Assembly (NCBI GenBank): GCA_030068145.1
Contig: JAPJBO010000269.1
Coordinates: 62,001 to 126,000 of the forward strand
DNA: 64,000 nt
Reading direction: 5' to 3'
DNA from: Diplonema papillatum
Lineage: Eukaryota; Euglenozoa; Diplonemea; Diplonemida; Diplonemidae
How positions within the stretch are numbered: the first letter of the stretch is position 1; every line of letters starts with the position of its first letter. The translations under genes and the position numbers were made by a program. The notes below the pieces were generated by a model that was given only the letters and a program-made list of their open reading frames with translations, was not told the DNA's origin and ran no database searches. Positions 8,479 to 19,075 of the stretch are shown here, in pieces.

Positions 8479-10995
8479 CTAGACGGAAGGCCCGAGGTCC
8501 CCCGCAGGGGGTGGTGCACTCCAGCCTCCCGCAGCAGGGGGCGGTGCATTCCAGCCCCCAGCGGCAGGAGGCGGTGCATTCCAGCCCCCAGCGGCAGGAG
8601 GCGGTGCATTCCAGCCTCCCGCAGCAGGGGGCTGTGCATTCCAGCCCCCAGCGGCAGGGTTTGTGGCACGGCGGACGCTCCGGCCCAGCTCGTGAAGGGC
8701 TTGCTGCGCCGCGAAGACGTCGCACTTCTTCTTGGCCACAGTGATCGTCACCTTCTTCGCCTGCAGCATTCGGGCGTAGAAGACGTGCATGTAGATGTAA
8801 ATCTCAGAATCTCTACTCAGGGTCCCCGCAGTCTCGACCGCAAAGCCGCCGATGGAGCTGATGGGATAGGACGTGTACTCCACGCGCTTGCCAGTCAGCC
8901 CTTGCACGTCGACGTTCAGAAACCGCTTTGTCGTGAGCACCGCCATGTCTCGCCCTGACTTCAACGCCAGCCGCACCCTCTCATCCGGCAAAAGCAACGG
9001 TGGAGACGTTTGGAACTGACGCTCAACCTCGCTGGCCGGTATCTCATAGCTGTTCCCTTCCAGCCACGTCAGGAACGCGCCCGGCGGGCTGAGGCTGCCG
9101 CCCGTGGGGTGGAACACCGGGCCGCCGCCAGCCCCGCTGTTGCAGTCTCCGATCACGTACGATGCGAGGAAGTTGTTGAGCGCCACAGGATCCGACTTCC
9201 CCTTCCTCAGGTCGATGTTCACGGTCGACATGTCCCAATGGTTGCACAGGTCCATCGTGACTTCGGCATCGAGATCCCAGCTGCCCCCCGTCCTCATCGA
9301 GAACGATCGGATGCTGGAGTACGGAAACGACCTGTACTCCACGCGCTTCCCGCTCAACCCTTTCTTGTCGACGATCATCACCCTCATGTTCGTGAACACG
9401 TTCATGTCCCGTCCAGCCAGGTACGCCTTCACGACGAACTCATTGGGCAGCATGAAAGCAACGCCATTGTGAAATCTTTCGTTAACCGAGACTGGGTCCA
9501 CTTCGAAGTTGTCGTTCGTGAACCAAGACGCCACAGCCGAGATGTTCGACACCTGCTCCGAAGGAGTAGGTCGGAGAAGCTCTGGGGAAAGCGGGTTGCC
9601 GGAAGGGCAAAGTGGCAAGCCTGAGGGCAACTTCAACACCCTTGCCGAGATGCAGCGCAGCATCATCGTCAAATCGCACCTGCTCTGATGGAAGTCTTCC
9701 ATCAGGAACGACATCCCTGGCTCCGGATGGGGTTCATCGGACCCTGGGGGAGGGGGGTCGAAGTAGATGTCTGTCCACAGTTTCAACTCTGCGTCTCTGT
9801 CAAGTGTACCAGCAGTAGAAATAGCGAAACACTTCACAGTGGCCCAGGGGATGCTCTGGTAAAGACACCGCTTGCCCGAAAGCCCTCGCACGTCGATCGT
9901 GATGAACCGCTTTGTTGTGAAGAGTGTGAGGTCTCTTCCACATTTGAACGCCATCTCCACAGTCTCGCAGTTCTGCAGGATAGGCGGGTTCGTGTGGAAC
10001 TTGTGGTTCGCAGCCGCAGCATCGATCTGCCTGGAATCTCCTGTGAAGAAGTCAGCAGCCATGTTTGATTGGTCGGCAACACCATACATCCTGTCTGGAA
10101 TTGGTGCGGGTGCACCCATTGTTTCGGCACCGAGAAGCTTGTCGGAGAAGAACCTCTGGATAGACATCACATCGGCTGTCGACTTCCTCAGGTCCTGTGC
10201 GATGCACTTCAGTAGAGGTATGTTTGTGTAAAGGATCATCGTAGCGTCCCGGTCCAGCCAGCCCCCGGCCGACTCCACTGCGAAGGCAGACACACTGCTC
10301 CACAGTAACGTGAGGTACGCAACTTGCTTTCCAGTCATCCCCTGAACGTCGACTTGCAGGAAACGCATGTTCGTCAGCACGGTGGTGTCCCTCCCGCACT
10401 TGAACGCCAGTTCGACGGTCTCCCCAGGAAGCAACACCCCCACGGTGTCCCTGAATTGCTGTTCAACTATCCGTGGGTCAAGCTGCGCGGCATCTCCCCC
10501 AAGGTATCCAACTAACTGGGAGACCTTTCCTTCCGAGGCTCCCCCGGACGGTCCACTGTAAGTAACACCCGAGGTGTTAATGAGCTTTTCGTTCCCGCAC
10601 ACCGCGGCGCTCAAGAAGGTCATCACTCCATAAATATCAACCTTCCCCTTCTGGAACGACAGAGACAGAGGCCCACAGCCACGTGCGTGTACGACCACGT
10701 CAGAGTCAGCGTCTATGCCTCCCGCCGTCGTAGCGACGAACGCCTGTACCGAAGAATACGGGTAGCTTCTGTAGAGCACATTCTTCCCTGTAACCCCCTG
10801 GACGTCGACAACCAAGATCCTCGTCGTCGTGAACACGAAGCTATCCCTTCCTTTGCCCCCTCGGTTTCTGAACGCCAGGGTCACCTTCTCGTCCGCCGCC
10901 AGCAGCTTTGCATCTTTGTTTCGAAGTTCCTGCTCCGCCTCCTCTGCGTTCTCTTGCGACGCTGTATTGCACACTGCTGCTATGACTCCGGCCAT
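8479..10995 (-). CDS. Protein with five tandem bacterial-type PH (bPH_1-like) domains
   Basis: A single-exon frame of 838 codons. It contains five copies of a ~100-residue module at about residues 32-133, 186-288, 341-455, 515-615 and 668-771. Each shows GRDxxxFTTxR, then VDVQGxTGKxxxY, then SxPYSSIxxF and a TAGxxDxDxE-type strand, the pattern I know from the bPH_1 (YvbH-type) family. Such domains are membrane- or partner-binding folds rather than enzymes; function here is inferred only at that level. The C-terminus is five ~10-residue repeats (AAGGWNAPPP). No signal peptide or membrane segment is visible. The start at 10995 follows a CA-rich leader and is supported by the paralog's matching N-terminus (QENA..AEQ, DAKLLAADEKV). 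All five modules are intact, so this is probably the functional copy. Confidence 0.85.
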   Translation of the reverse strand: MAGVIAAVCNTASQENAEEAEQELRNKDAKLLAADEKVTLAFRNRGGKGRDSFVFTTTRILVVDVQGVTGKNVLYRSYPYSSVQAFVATTAGGIDADSDVVVHARGCGPLSLSFQKGKVDIYGVMTFLSAAVCGNEKLINTSGVTYSGPSGGASEGKVSQLVGYLGGDAAQLDPRIVEQQFRDTVGVLLPGETVELAFKCGRDTTVLTNMRFLQVDVQGMTGKQVAYLTLLWSSVSAFAVESAGGWLDRDATMILYTNIPLLKCIAQDLRKSTADVMSIQRFFSDKLLGAETMGAPAPIPDRMYGVADQSNMAADFFTGDSRQIDAAAANHKFHTNPPILQNCETVEMAFKCGRDLTLFTTKRFITIDVRGLSGKRCLYQSIPWATVKCFAISTAGTLDRDAELKLWTDIYFDPPPPGSDEPHPEPGMSFLMEDFHQSRCDLTMMLRCISARVLKLPSGLPLCPSGNPLSPELLRPTPSEQVSNISAVASWFTNDNFEVDPVSVNERFHNGVAFMLPNEFVVKAYLAGRDMNVFTNMRVMIVDKKGLSGKRVEYRSFPYSSIRSFSMRTGGSWDLDAEVTMDLCNHWDMSTVNIDLRKGKSDPVALNNFLASYVIGDCNSGAGGGPVFHPTGGSLSPPGAFLTWLEGNSYEIPASEVERQFQTSPPLLLPDERVRLALKSGRDMAVLTTKRFLNVDVQGLTGKRVEYTSYPISSIGGFAVETAGTLSRDSEIYIYMHVFYARMLQAKKVTITVAKKKCDVFAAQQALHELGRSVRRATNPAAGGWNAQPPAAGGWNAPPPAAGGWNAPPPAAGGWNAPPPAAGGWSAPPPAGDLGPSV
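8510..8660 (-). repeat. 30-bp coding minisatellite
   Basis: Five 30-bp units encode the AAGGWNAPPP decapeptide at the end of the bPH protein. The paralog fragment at 12889-13155 has its own diverged version, so the repeat predates the duplication. Confidence 0.85.
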
Positions 10996-11041
10996 TGTGC
11001 GTGTGGTGTGTGTGTATGTGTGTGTTGGTGCCTGTGTGAAA
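10996..11041 (-). other. CA-rich leader of the bPH gene
   Basis: On the coding strand the 45 bases before the ATG are almost all CA dinucleotides, preceded by TTTTCACACAGGCACC. TTTTCACACAG could be a 3' splice site, which would place a 5' intron here. An unspliced leader is equally possible. Confidence 0.35.
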
Positions 11042-12850
11042 AGAGGGGTTTGGAATTATTCGTCATTTTGGATCCTTCTCATACCCCTAGACCTGCCAGA
11101 TATGTTTCAGTTCACGAAGCAGATTGCTAGATGTGATTCAGTTCACGACTTGTCGTGGGTAACGTCTGAAGCGGGATATTGTCTTCCTGGGATTCTCCGA
11201 TGAGGCTCTCAGAAGGCTTTCGAAGTGATAGTCACTGCTTGTAACCGATCACGAGGCGGTGTATTATGAGGCTGTGATGGGGCCCTCGTCGACACCGCTA
11301 CGAAAGCTGATAATCTCGTTCGAATCGTCCCAACCGCATTCCGTGGATCTTAACTGCCCGCAAGCCAGCAGACGAGTTCTCTGGAGGAAAACCTGCAACG
11401 ATTGTTGTAGAGAACAAAAGAAGTGAAGTCGTTTATGGAACTGGAACCGGCACTCAAACTTTGTCCGCAAGGTGGCATATGAGCCAGTCCACCTCTCTTT
11501 CCTGGAAGTGCAGCAGCAGTCTGTCATACGACCCCCTCCAGCGGAACAAGGGAGAAATAGATCACGAGTTCAGGCGTGTAGGGCGGGCTTGGCGACTGCG
11601 GCAGCTGGTGCAGAGACTACCGGGCTGCGGAGGGATCAGGACAGGCGACTGCGAGACAAACGCGCTCAGGCTCAAAAGTAGCACAACACCGGAGATGGCC
11701 CAACGGCATAGCAGAGATCGTGGCCGGTGCCATGATAACGAACACGCGGGGAGCGGTCCTGTGGTAGATGGCATGAGAATCCTCTGCAATATCGGCATGG
11801 AAGAAGCGGTCGAACACGTCTGGTGGGAACCCACAGCGTATCAGCAGATACGGAATGCGCTGCAACACGCGGGAATCATGCGATAACTGCGCCACAGAAA
11901 GCGCGAGAATTCGTCAGCGCCTGCCACACCCGGGGCGGAATCGAAGGGTCAGGGGCACTAAGACGCCGCAACAAGGCGGCGAGACAGCCATCATGGCTCG
12001 TCTAGAATTTGCTCGACTCTCATCCTGAGTAGGTGGGTTGCTGGAAGCCCCCTTTCCGGCTTCTTCTTAGCCCTTGCAAAAAGCACATAGAGAAGCGATG
12101 AACTGCGAAGATCGCGCATTGAACTGAAATAAGCACCGTCGGAACAGGGACGAATGGGAGAGGGAGAGGGCAGGCATCCGCCCAATGCCACATGAACTTA
12201 GCACTTTCTGGAATCGAATCCGCAGGTTTGTAAGTAATACGACACGGGAGACGTGGAGACAACACCGTTGCCGGCAACGGGTTTGCTTTCTTGGTGGGAA
12301 AGCAAGGACACCTAGGGGTAACTAGCACCCTGGTATTTGATCTCAGCGGAACCCCTACAGGTTAGAATATGAATAACATGAAATAGATGGAACCTGGGGA
12401 TAGAGAAAGTGAACCCGGGCAGGTGGTCTCCGGGGGGGAATGGTGAGGTGGGGAAGAACAAGGACAAGTAGAGGTAACTGGTACGCTGGTTTTCGATCTC
12501 AGCGGAATTTATTTCCAGAACGGCAGATATACTGATGGCCTGGGGGTGGATAGTGCGATGCTCAGGGTCTGACAATCACACTAATGCAACAATTACTACT
12601 GATGGCGCTAGGGCAACAGAGTGAACCCGGTCTCCGGGAACAAAATGCGCTCTGACCGAAAACGGCAAAGCAAGGACAAGTAGGGAAACCAAGACGTGGG
12701 GGCAGGTGTAGCGGTAATCCTCTGGCAGAAGAGAGCCACAGATGCAAACGCCTCTGGCCGGAAGGAGGGTGGCTTTCAGCAGAATACAGACAGTCCTGAA
12801 GCCGTTAAATCGGTAAAAAGCTGTTGAAAGCTCCTTTCCTCGGACTGCTC
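11042..12850. other. No recognisable gene; one short direct repeat
   Basis: Several overlapping frames of 60-140 codons occur on both strands without recognisable domains. GGTAACT(A/G)G(C/T)A followed by TTTGATCTCAGCGGAA occurs at about 12315-12350 and, slightly altered, at about 12475-12510, so this part holds a diverged ~160-bp direct repeat. Confidence 0.4.
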
Positions 12851-12888
12851 TGACTGAGGGTAAGGGTTGCGCGGTGTGCCATCTTTCC

Positions 12889-13155
12889 CTAGACACGTTC
12901 ATTCCAGCCCCTTGCAGCAGGGAGTGCATGCCAGCCCCCTGCAGAAGGGGGTGCATTCCGGCCCCCTGCAGCCGCGGGTGCATTCCAGCCCCCTGCAGCG
13001 GGGGATTCTTTCCTGCCTCTTGCACCAGGGAGGCGTGCACTCTGGCCCAACTCGTAGAGGGTGTGCTGTACAGCGAAGGTGTCACACTTCTCCTTGACTA
13101 CAGACATTTTCACCCTTTTGTTCTCGTAATTCATGCTACGAAAAACATCCATGTA
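12889..13155 (-). pseudogene. 3' end of the broken bPH paralog
   Basis: The minus frame (about 88 codons to TAG at 12889) aligns with the last ~100 codons of the intact bPH gene. MDVFRSM corresponds to MHVFYARM, KEKCDTFAVQHTLYELGQS to KKKCDVFAAQQALHELGRS, and diverged AAGGWNAP repeats follow. It lies on the same strand and in the right order to be the tail of the truncated copy at 16620-18615. About 188 bp of coding sequence (equivalent to 8794-8981 of the intact gene) is missing and replaced by the 3.46 kb between the two pieces. Confidence 0.85.
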
Positions 13156-13169
13156 CCTACCCCCCCCGT

Positions 13170-13250
13170 GTTTAAGATCGCCCCCTCCCCCCCCCGTGTA
13201 TAAGATCGTTTTTTTTGAGAAATGAGGGCGATCTTATACACGGGGGGGGA
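13170..13250. repeat. Inverted repeat with C/G tracts
   Basis: CCCCCGTGTATAAGATCG (13190-13208) is inverted at 13229-13247 around an 18-20 base spacer. A further CCCCCGTGTTTAAGATCG lies just before. G-tract and T-tract stretches with CCCCGCGCAGCG follow to 13350. It may be one end of an unidentified element. Confidence 0.65.
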
Positions 13251-13807
13251 GGGGGGTGGGGTCCCGCGCAGCGTGAAAGTTTTTTTTTTGGGGGTGTTTT
13301 TACTGTTGGGGGGGGATTTTGGCCCCGCGCAGCGGGACTTTTTTTTTGGGGGGGGGTACTTTTTCTCCGAAGGGGAGAACGAAGAAGTCGTTCAGTTCAA
13401 AAGATTTCACGCAAGCACTTGAAGCCCTTCCGCGTATGCATTCTGTAGTGGAGGCTGGGGTAGAACCACGTCTCACACACCTCGCGTAAGGCCCTACTAG
13501 TATCAGCAGCCTTTTTCTCTTCTTCTTTTTCGCGCTTCGCTACGTCTTTCAAAGCGAGTCAGCTTTTCATCACTGCTGCACGCACATGTCTGTCCTCTTC
13601 GCTTCTCATTTTTGGGTCAAACCCCTATGCTAACGCAAAACCATGTCTGCGTACTCCATCATGAGTTCGTAGCCTCTTCAGCTTGCCGCCGCAGCTACCA
13701 TGGGGGGGATTGGTTGGGGGGGGGGCAGCGCTCTTGTTAAGGATCAGCCACTTTGGCCGGATGGCCGGATAAACCAGACCCCCCCCCCCCCCCCCCCCCC
13801 TTTGGCA

Positions 13808-14010
13808 CTAGTAAGGCCAATCACTAGTCATTTTAAAGTGAACTTACTAGTAAGAAATCTTACTAGTAATATGACTAGTGCCACTAGTCATTCTTACTAG
13901 TGCCACTAGTAAGAATGACTGCACTAGTAGTGCACTAGTAAGAATGACTAGTGCACTAGTAAGAATGACTAGTGCACTAGTAAGAATGACTAGTGCACTA
14001 GTTTGCTAGT
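13808..14010. repeat. ACTAGT-rich palindromic array
   Basis: The palindrome ACTAGT occurs more than ten times. The last part is a regular 21-bp repeat, TAGTAAGAATGACTAGTGCAC, minus its final base in some units. A run of about 20 C residues (13780-13800) precedes it. It ends 30 bp before the TIR transposon. Confidence 0.85.
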
Positions 14011-14229
14011 GTTTTACACAGTAAAGTCCATTTTTAGGCGGTGGATATGGCGTGGGTGTCCGACCCACGCTCGAATACTGTTCCGCAGGTTCGTCCTGCC
14101 GATGTTGTGCACGCAGAAACATGAATGGTGAACACTAGGTTGCCAAGCCACCTGCCGTAAGTCCGCACAACATTTCCAGTCGCCTGGCAGAGGAGTTTCC
14201 CAAGAACCTTTTGTGTTGTGAGGCAATGT

Positions 14230-15010
14230 TGCAGCGGAAGCCCTCCGTGCAGCAAAGATGTTGTGGAGGACAGCCCCGTGGTCGGGCCAAGCTCGCCATT
14301 CACTGCTGTAGAAAGCCAGCTGGGCACACTGATGCATAGCCATGCCGAATCGCATTATGTTCCCTGCAATGATGGCGCCGATAGCGCGCGCTGTCGGTGC
14401 ATGGTATGCATCCATTGTTGTTTTCCCCTGCGGTGTTTCGTGAGTGATAAGGCTGGCGATGCGGGACCGTACGAGAATCATACTACACAAAGTTACGTAC
14501 GAACTATTGCAACGCGCCCCACCCTCTGGCCCAAGTGCACTCGCTGGTGAACAATGTGGAACCACCAGGATACTTTATGAACCACCAGGCCCCGACTCCT
14601 GTCCATCAGGGCTGCCATTGTCTTCGTCAACTGTCATCGTCATCGTCAACAGGACTACTCCCAACAAAAACAAAATGAGCACGTGTTGACGATGTCAGCC
14701 CTGATGGACAGGAGTCGGGGTCTCGGCCAGAGAGGAGGGCGCGTTGCAATAGTTCTTACGTAGTATGATTCTCGTACGGTCCCACATCGCCAGCCTTGAA
14801 ACACCGCAGGGTGAAGACAACAATGGATGCATACCATGCACCGACAGCGCGCGCTATCGGTGGCATCATTGCAGAGAACAGAATGCGATTCGGCATGTCT
14901 ATGCGTCAGTGTGCCCAGCTGGGCTCGCTAATTAATAGCGAACTTGGCCTGGACCATGGGGCTGTCCTACAACACCCTTGCTGCACGCGAAGCAGGGTTC
15001 AAGGCGATGG
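14230..15010. repeat. Large imperfect palindrome inside the transposon
   Basis: The left arm (about 14230-14620) is the inverse of the right arm (about 14690-15010). CATGGTATGCATCCATTGTT at 14400 has its inverse at 14820, and GTACGAGAATCATACTAC at 14469 has its inverse at 14762. The two arms encode the same peptide segment in opposite directions (TTMDAYHAPTARAIG), so part of the transposase gene was copied in inverted orientation. Confidence 0.8.
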
Positions 15011-16395
15011 CCGACGAGTTGGTCGGGGATACCCCGAAGGCAATTTCGTTCCTGCTGTCCAAGTTTCCACTGGAGCAGGGTGGCTGCCCACCCGCAGTGG
15101 TTGTGACAATGGACGCGTACAAACCAGGCAACGCCTTCCGTGGGGCAACAGGGAGGCAGCGTCTTGCTGTTGGACTGTCCGGGGACCTCAAGGCGACGCG
15201 GTTTCTTACTGAGTGCGATAAGCGGAAGCCTGCCTTCCACTCATGGTGGATCTTCAGCTGCCTGCCGCATCTGAGCGCTATTCAGGAAAGTACGTTCCGC
15301 AAGAACAATGCAATCATTCCTCTGAGTCGATTTGTGTTTGGTGGTGACCACGCAGAATTGTGGTCGCTCTTTCGAGGCGTGGGCGGTGGCGGGCACCGAA
15401 GTGCCTTTTGTGCAACCTGCATTGAGACGCGGTTGGCACACCTGCACAGATGCAAACGGCTTAGCATCCAGGAAATGCATGCGCAGGGCTTCCACTGCAA
15501 CATTGCCGCCCGTATCACGGAACCAGCGCATGCCATCACACCAGCCTTGCACGATGTGAAGGGCATGCTATGGCTCGTGATCCGGACACTTCCGGATGCT
15601 AGTCGGGTAGAAGAGGATGCAGATGAACGGTGAGCGCAAAAGGTGGTCCGCCTGCACGTCCCAGAAGACAATGGAACGAGACTTCCAGGAAATCGAGCTG
15701 CAGACAAAGCACCTCAAGAGCCTGGACACGAAGCGAAGCGCGCCGCGAGGGTTTGCGCCTGACCTCGCGCCCGCGTGTCGCAATCCCCTCCCACACCTGT
15801 ACCAGTACGACACCATATTTCTTTGCAAGTGCATCACTGCACGAAGTACGGTGTGGAAGCAAGCCGCAGAAAACCTGGAGGCCCGCCTCCGAAGGGCTGG
15901 TTTGGGTGCCCACGTATGCCGGAGAACTGAATGATGGGGACAGAAGTTTCGTAGCAGTCCTGCTCGTGAAGGTGTTCTTCTCAAGATTTGCATTTGCAAC
16001 GAGAAGCCGTGGCACAACAACCCGACTTCCGATGAGGAGGAGGATGACGATGCGGACAGCAGCACAACCGACCCTGAAAACGAGAGCAGCGAGCACGGGT
16101 GTATTATCAGCCAGAAGAGCTACACGCGAATCCACGGCCTCTTCGCACACTACGACGCACACCACCGCCCTACAGTCACCTGCGAATGCACAACGCAATG
16201 TCCATCGAACAACACCTGCTGTACGTTCATGCTGAGAAGCTTGACAAGAAGACCTGCCCCCTGTGCATGCAAGGTTCGCCGATGCACGCAGAAGGGATGC
16301 CCACATGCGCGATGCCCACACGGGTGGAAGGTAGTCTTACCTCCTCTGAATTCAGCACTCTATGCCACATGGCCCTTTCTTCCGTTGTTCCCCCC
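14796..16395 (+). pseudogene. Frameshifted transposase-like gene with Cys-rich tail
   Basis: Three plus-strand frames read as one decayed protein. The first (14796 on) has TTMDAYHAPTARAIGG. The second (14944-15633, 229 codons) has VVVTMDAYKPGNAFRG, FVFGGDHAELWSLFRG and HCNIAARITEPAHAITPALH. The third (about 15945-16330) has an acidic stretch followed by CECTTQC...CC and CACKVRRCTQKGCPHARCPH, which look like zinc-binding cysteine clusters. GGDH with a downstream HAITPALHD is reminiscent of DDE-type transposases of plasmid/KDZ-like style, but I cannot place the family. Frame changes occur near 14950 and in 15633-15945. The surrounding TIRs support the transposase reading. Confidence 0.55.
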
Positions 16396-16619
16396 TCCCC
16401 ACCCATCACACCCTGAGCACATACCCATTCCAAACACGTGTTCTTGCAATCCCCCACCCATCACACCCCAGACTTCGGGCCATGCTTATCCCATTCACTT
16501 GTTCTTCTCGGCAACCTGTTGTGTTCACCATTCATGTTGCTGCGTGCACAACAGCGGCAGGACGAACCCGCGGAACAGTATTCGAGCGTGGGTCGTACAC
16601 CCACACCATATCCACTTTC

Positions 16620-18615
16620 CATCCGGCAAAAGCAATGGTGGAGACGTTTGGAGCTGACGCTCAGCCTCGTCCAGCGGTACCTCATAGTTGCTTCCTTCCA
16701 GCCACGACAAAAACGCACCTGGTGGGGCGATGCCACTCCCCGTGGGGTGGAGCCTGCGGGGGTTGCCGCCGTCAGCCCCGCTGTTGCAGGCTCCGATCAC
16801 GTACAATGCGAGGAAGTTGTTGAGCGCCACAGGATCCGCTCTCCCATTCCTCAGGTCGATTTTCACGGTCGCCATGTCCCAATGGTTGCACAGGTCCACC
16901 GTGATTTCAGAGTCCAGGTCCCAGCTCCCCGCAGTGGTCATCGAGAACGACTTGATGCTGGAGTACGGAAACGACCTGTACTCCACGCTCTTCCGGGTCC
17001 ACCCTTTCTTGTCGACGATCATCACCCTCATGTTCGTGAACACGTTCATGTCCCGTCCACACATGTACGCCTTCACGACGAACTCATTGGGCAGCATGAA
17101 GGAAACCCCGTTGTGAAACCTTTCATTAACGGCAACTGGGTCCACTTCGAACTTGTCGTTCGTGAACCAAGACCCCGCAGCCGAGATGTTCGATACCCGA
17201 TCCGGCGGGGTAGGCAGGAGGAGCTCTGGGGAAAGCGGTTCACCAGCGGGGCAGACTGGCAAGCCTGAGGGCAACTTCAACACCCTTGCCGAGATGCAGC
17301 GCAGCATCATCGTCAAGTCGCAATTATTTTGGCGGAAGTCCTGCTGCAGGAACGACATCCCTGGACACGGCAACGTGCTATCGCCGGAAGGAGGGTCGAA
17401 ATAGATGTCTGTCCACAGCTTCAACTCTGCGTCTCTGTCAAGAACACCAGCAGTGCATATCGCGAAACACTTCACAGTGGCCCAGGGGATGCTCTGGTAA
17501 AGACACCGGTTGCCCGTAAACCCTCGCACGTCGACCGTGATGAACCGCTTTGTTGTGAAGAGTGTAAGGTCTCTTCCACATTTGAACGCCATCTCCACAG
17601 TCTCGCAGTTCTGCAGGATAGGCGGGTTCGTGTGGAACTTGTGGTTCGCAGCCGCAGCATCAATTTGCCTGGAATCTCCGGTGAAGATGTCAACCATCGT
17701 GTTTGATTGATCGGCAATACCATACATCCTGTCTGAAATTGGTGCGGGTGCCAGTGTTTCGGCACCGGGAAGCTTGTCGGAGAAGAACCTTTGGATAGAC
17801 ATCACATCGGCTGCAGACTTTCGAAGGTCCAGCCTGAAGCACTCCATTCCAGGTAGGTTTGTGTAGAGAAGCAGCATCGCGTCTCTATCGATCCAGCCGC
17901 CGGCCGACTCCACTGCGAAGGCAGACACACTGCTCCACAGTAACGTGAGGTACGCAACTTGCTTTCCAGTCAACCCCTGAACATCGACGTGCAGCAAACG
18001 CTTGTTCGTCAGCACAGTGGTGTCCCTCCCGCACTTGAACGCTAACTCGACAGTCTCCCCGGGAAGCATCACATCCACGGTGTCCCTGAACTGCTGCTCC
18101 ACTACTCGTGGGTCCATCTGTGCGGCAGTTCCCCCAAGTAGGTCAAGTAACCGCGTGCCCTTTTCTCCCGAAGCCCCCGCCGACGGTCTGTGGTAGGGAG
18201 AATCCGAGGTGTTGACAAGCGTCTCGTTCCCACACACCGCGGCGCTTAAGAAGGTCATCGTTTCAAAAAGGTCAGCTTTCCCATTCGGAACCGACAGAGA
18301 CAGACTCCCGAGGGGGCAAAGGGAGGGATAGCTTCGTGTTCACGACGACGAGGATCCTGCACGTCGACGTCCAGGGAGTGGCAGGGAAGATGGTGAAGTA
18401 CAAGAGCATCCCGTACTCTTCGATACAGGCGTTCGTCCTTAGGACGGCAGGGATGCTGGATATTAGTTCGGACTTGGTGTTGTACGCACGTGGGCATCTC
18501 TGAAAGCCAAGATCACCTTCTCGTCTGCCGCCAGCAGCTTTGCATCTACCTCCTGAAGACTCTGCTCCGCGTGCTTTGCGTTCTCCTGCGCCGGTGCAGT
18601 GCACGCGTTCCCCAT
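16620..18615 (-). pseudogene. Broken paralog of the five-domain bPH gene
   Basis: From ATG at 18615 the copy aligns with the intact gene at 8479-10995. It keeps the N-terminus (QENAKHAEQ, DAKLLAADEKVILAF), then bPH modules 2-4 intact and in frame from about 18258 to 16640. Module 1 is destroyed by an inversion (18308-18495). Module 5 is cut at LLLPDG, where the intact gene reads LLLPDERV; the remaining tail lies at 12889-13155. Module 2-4 residues such as GRDTTVLTNKR and GRDLTLFTTKR are well preserved, so loss of function looks recent. The stretch could still give a shorter protein, but not the original one. Confidence 0.85.
18308..18495 (+). other. 188-bp internal inversion in the bPH paralog
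   Basis: Here the plus strand, not the minus strand, encodes the core of bPH module 1: GRDSFVFTTTRILHVDVQG and later SIPYSSIQAF. Flanking module-1 sequence on both sides (LLAADEKVILAF at 18500-18560, GSLSLSVPNGK at 18265-18300) reads on the minus strand. The segment between about 18308 and 18495 has therefore flipped in place relative to the intact gene. Confidence 0.85.
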
Positions 18616-18807
18616 TGTCTTGTATGAAATAGTTCCTATAAGATATACAGAGTGCTTTGTAGACAGTGCTAAGTACCATGGATCAAATGGGGCGTTAGGA
18701 CACCCCTTGCGAGTCCAGAGGAGAAACGTGTTGTGCAGACCAGCGTTTGTGCGAGTTCGGCGTGTGATGGCGAATCCTCTTTCCATCTTTCCCGAGGAGG
18801 GTACCAG

Positions 18808-19075
18808 GGAAAGCCTGCTACACGGGAGCCAAGCTTCACGTGTTCGGCGGTACTGCAGAGCCACGGGCCTACGAGTCAAGTGGCTACCGATTTCCCAAAC
18901 TAAAGCATCAAGGCTTGGCGCACCTTGGGGCTTGGCGCTCGCGCTGAACACAAGCTCGTCGAGACGGTCAGCCACAGGGCAGAGCGGACGGGGTTGTGGC
19001 ACTGTGCTGCCTCCGACTCAAGCTTTGCAAGCTGTGGTTGACCGTCACGTTCCTGGACCAGGAGCGGCCTTTTTC
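18808..19075 (+). repeat. Dispersed repeat R4, long copy
   Basis: It matches 39769-40037 over nearly all its length and 20911-20995 over its first ~85 bp. Landmarks are GCCTGCTACACGGGAG, GGCGGTACTGCAGAGCCACG, AGCATCAAGGC, CGTCGAGACGGTCAGCC and GTTGACCGTCACGTTCCTGG. It ends at a TTC-rich tract. Confidence 0.85.

Larger units (their letters stand above)
14041..16615 (+). mobile_element. 2.6 kb TIR DNA transposon of unassigned family
   Basis: The ends are ~95-bp imperfect inverted repeats, 14041-14135 and 16520-16615. They begin GTGGATATGG and include ACCCACGCTCGAATACTGTTC and end near CATGAATGGTGAACAC. The interior holds a decayed transposase frame (14796-16395) and an inverted duplication of that gene's 5' part. 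The right end lies 4 bp from the point where bPH-paralog homology stops (16620), so this element, or an event carrying it, broke that gene. Confidence 0.8.
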
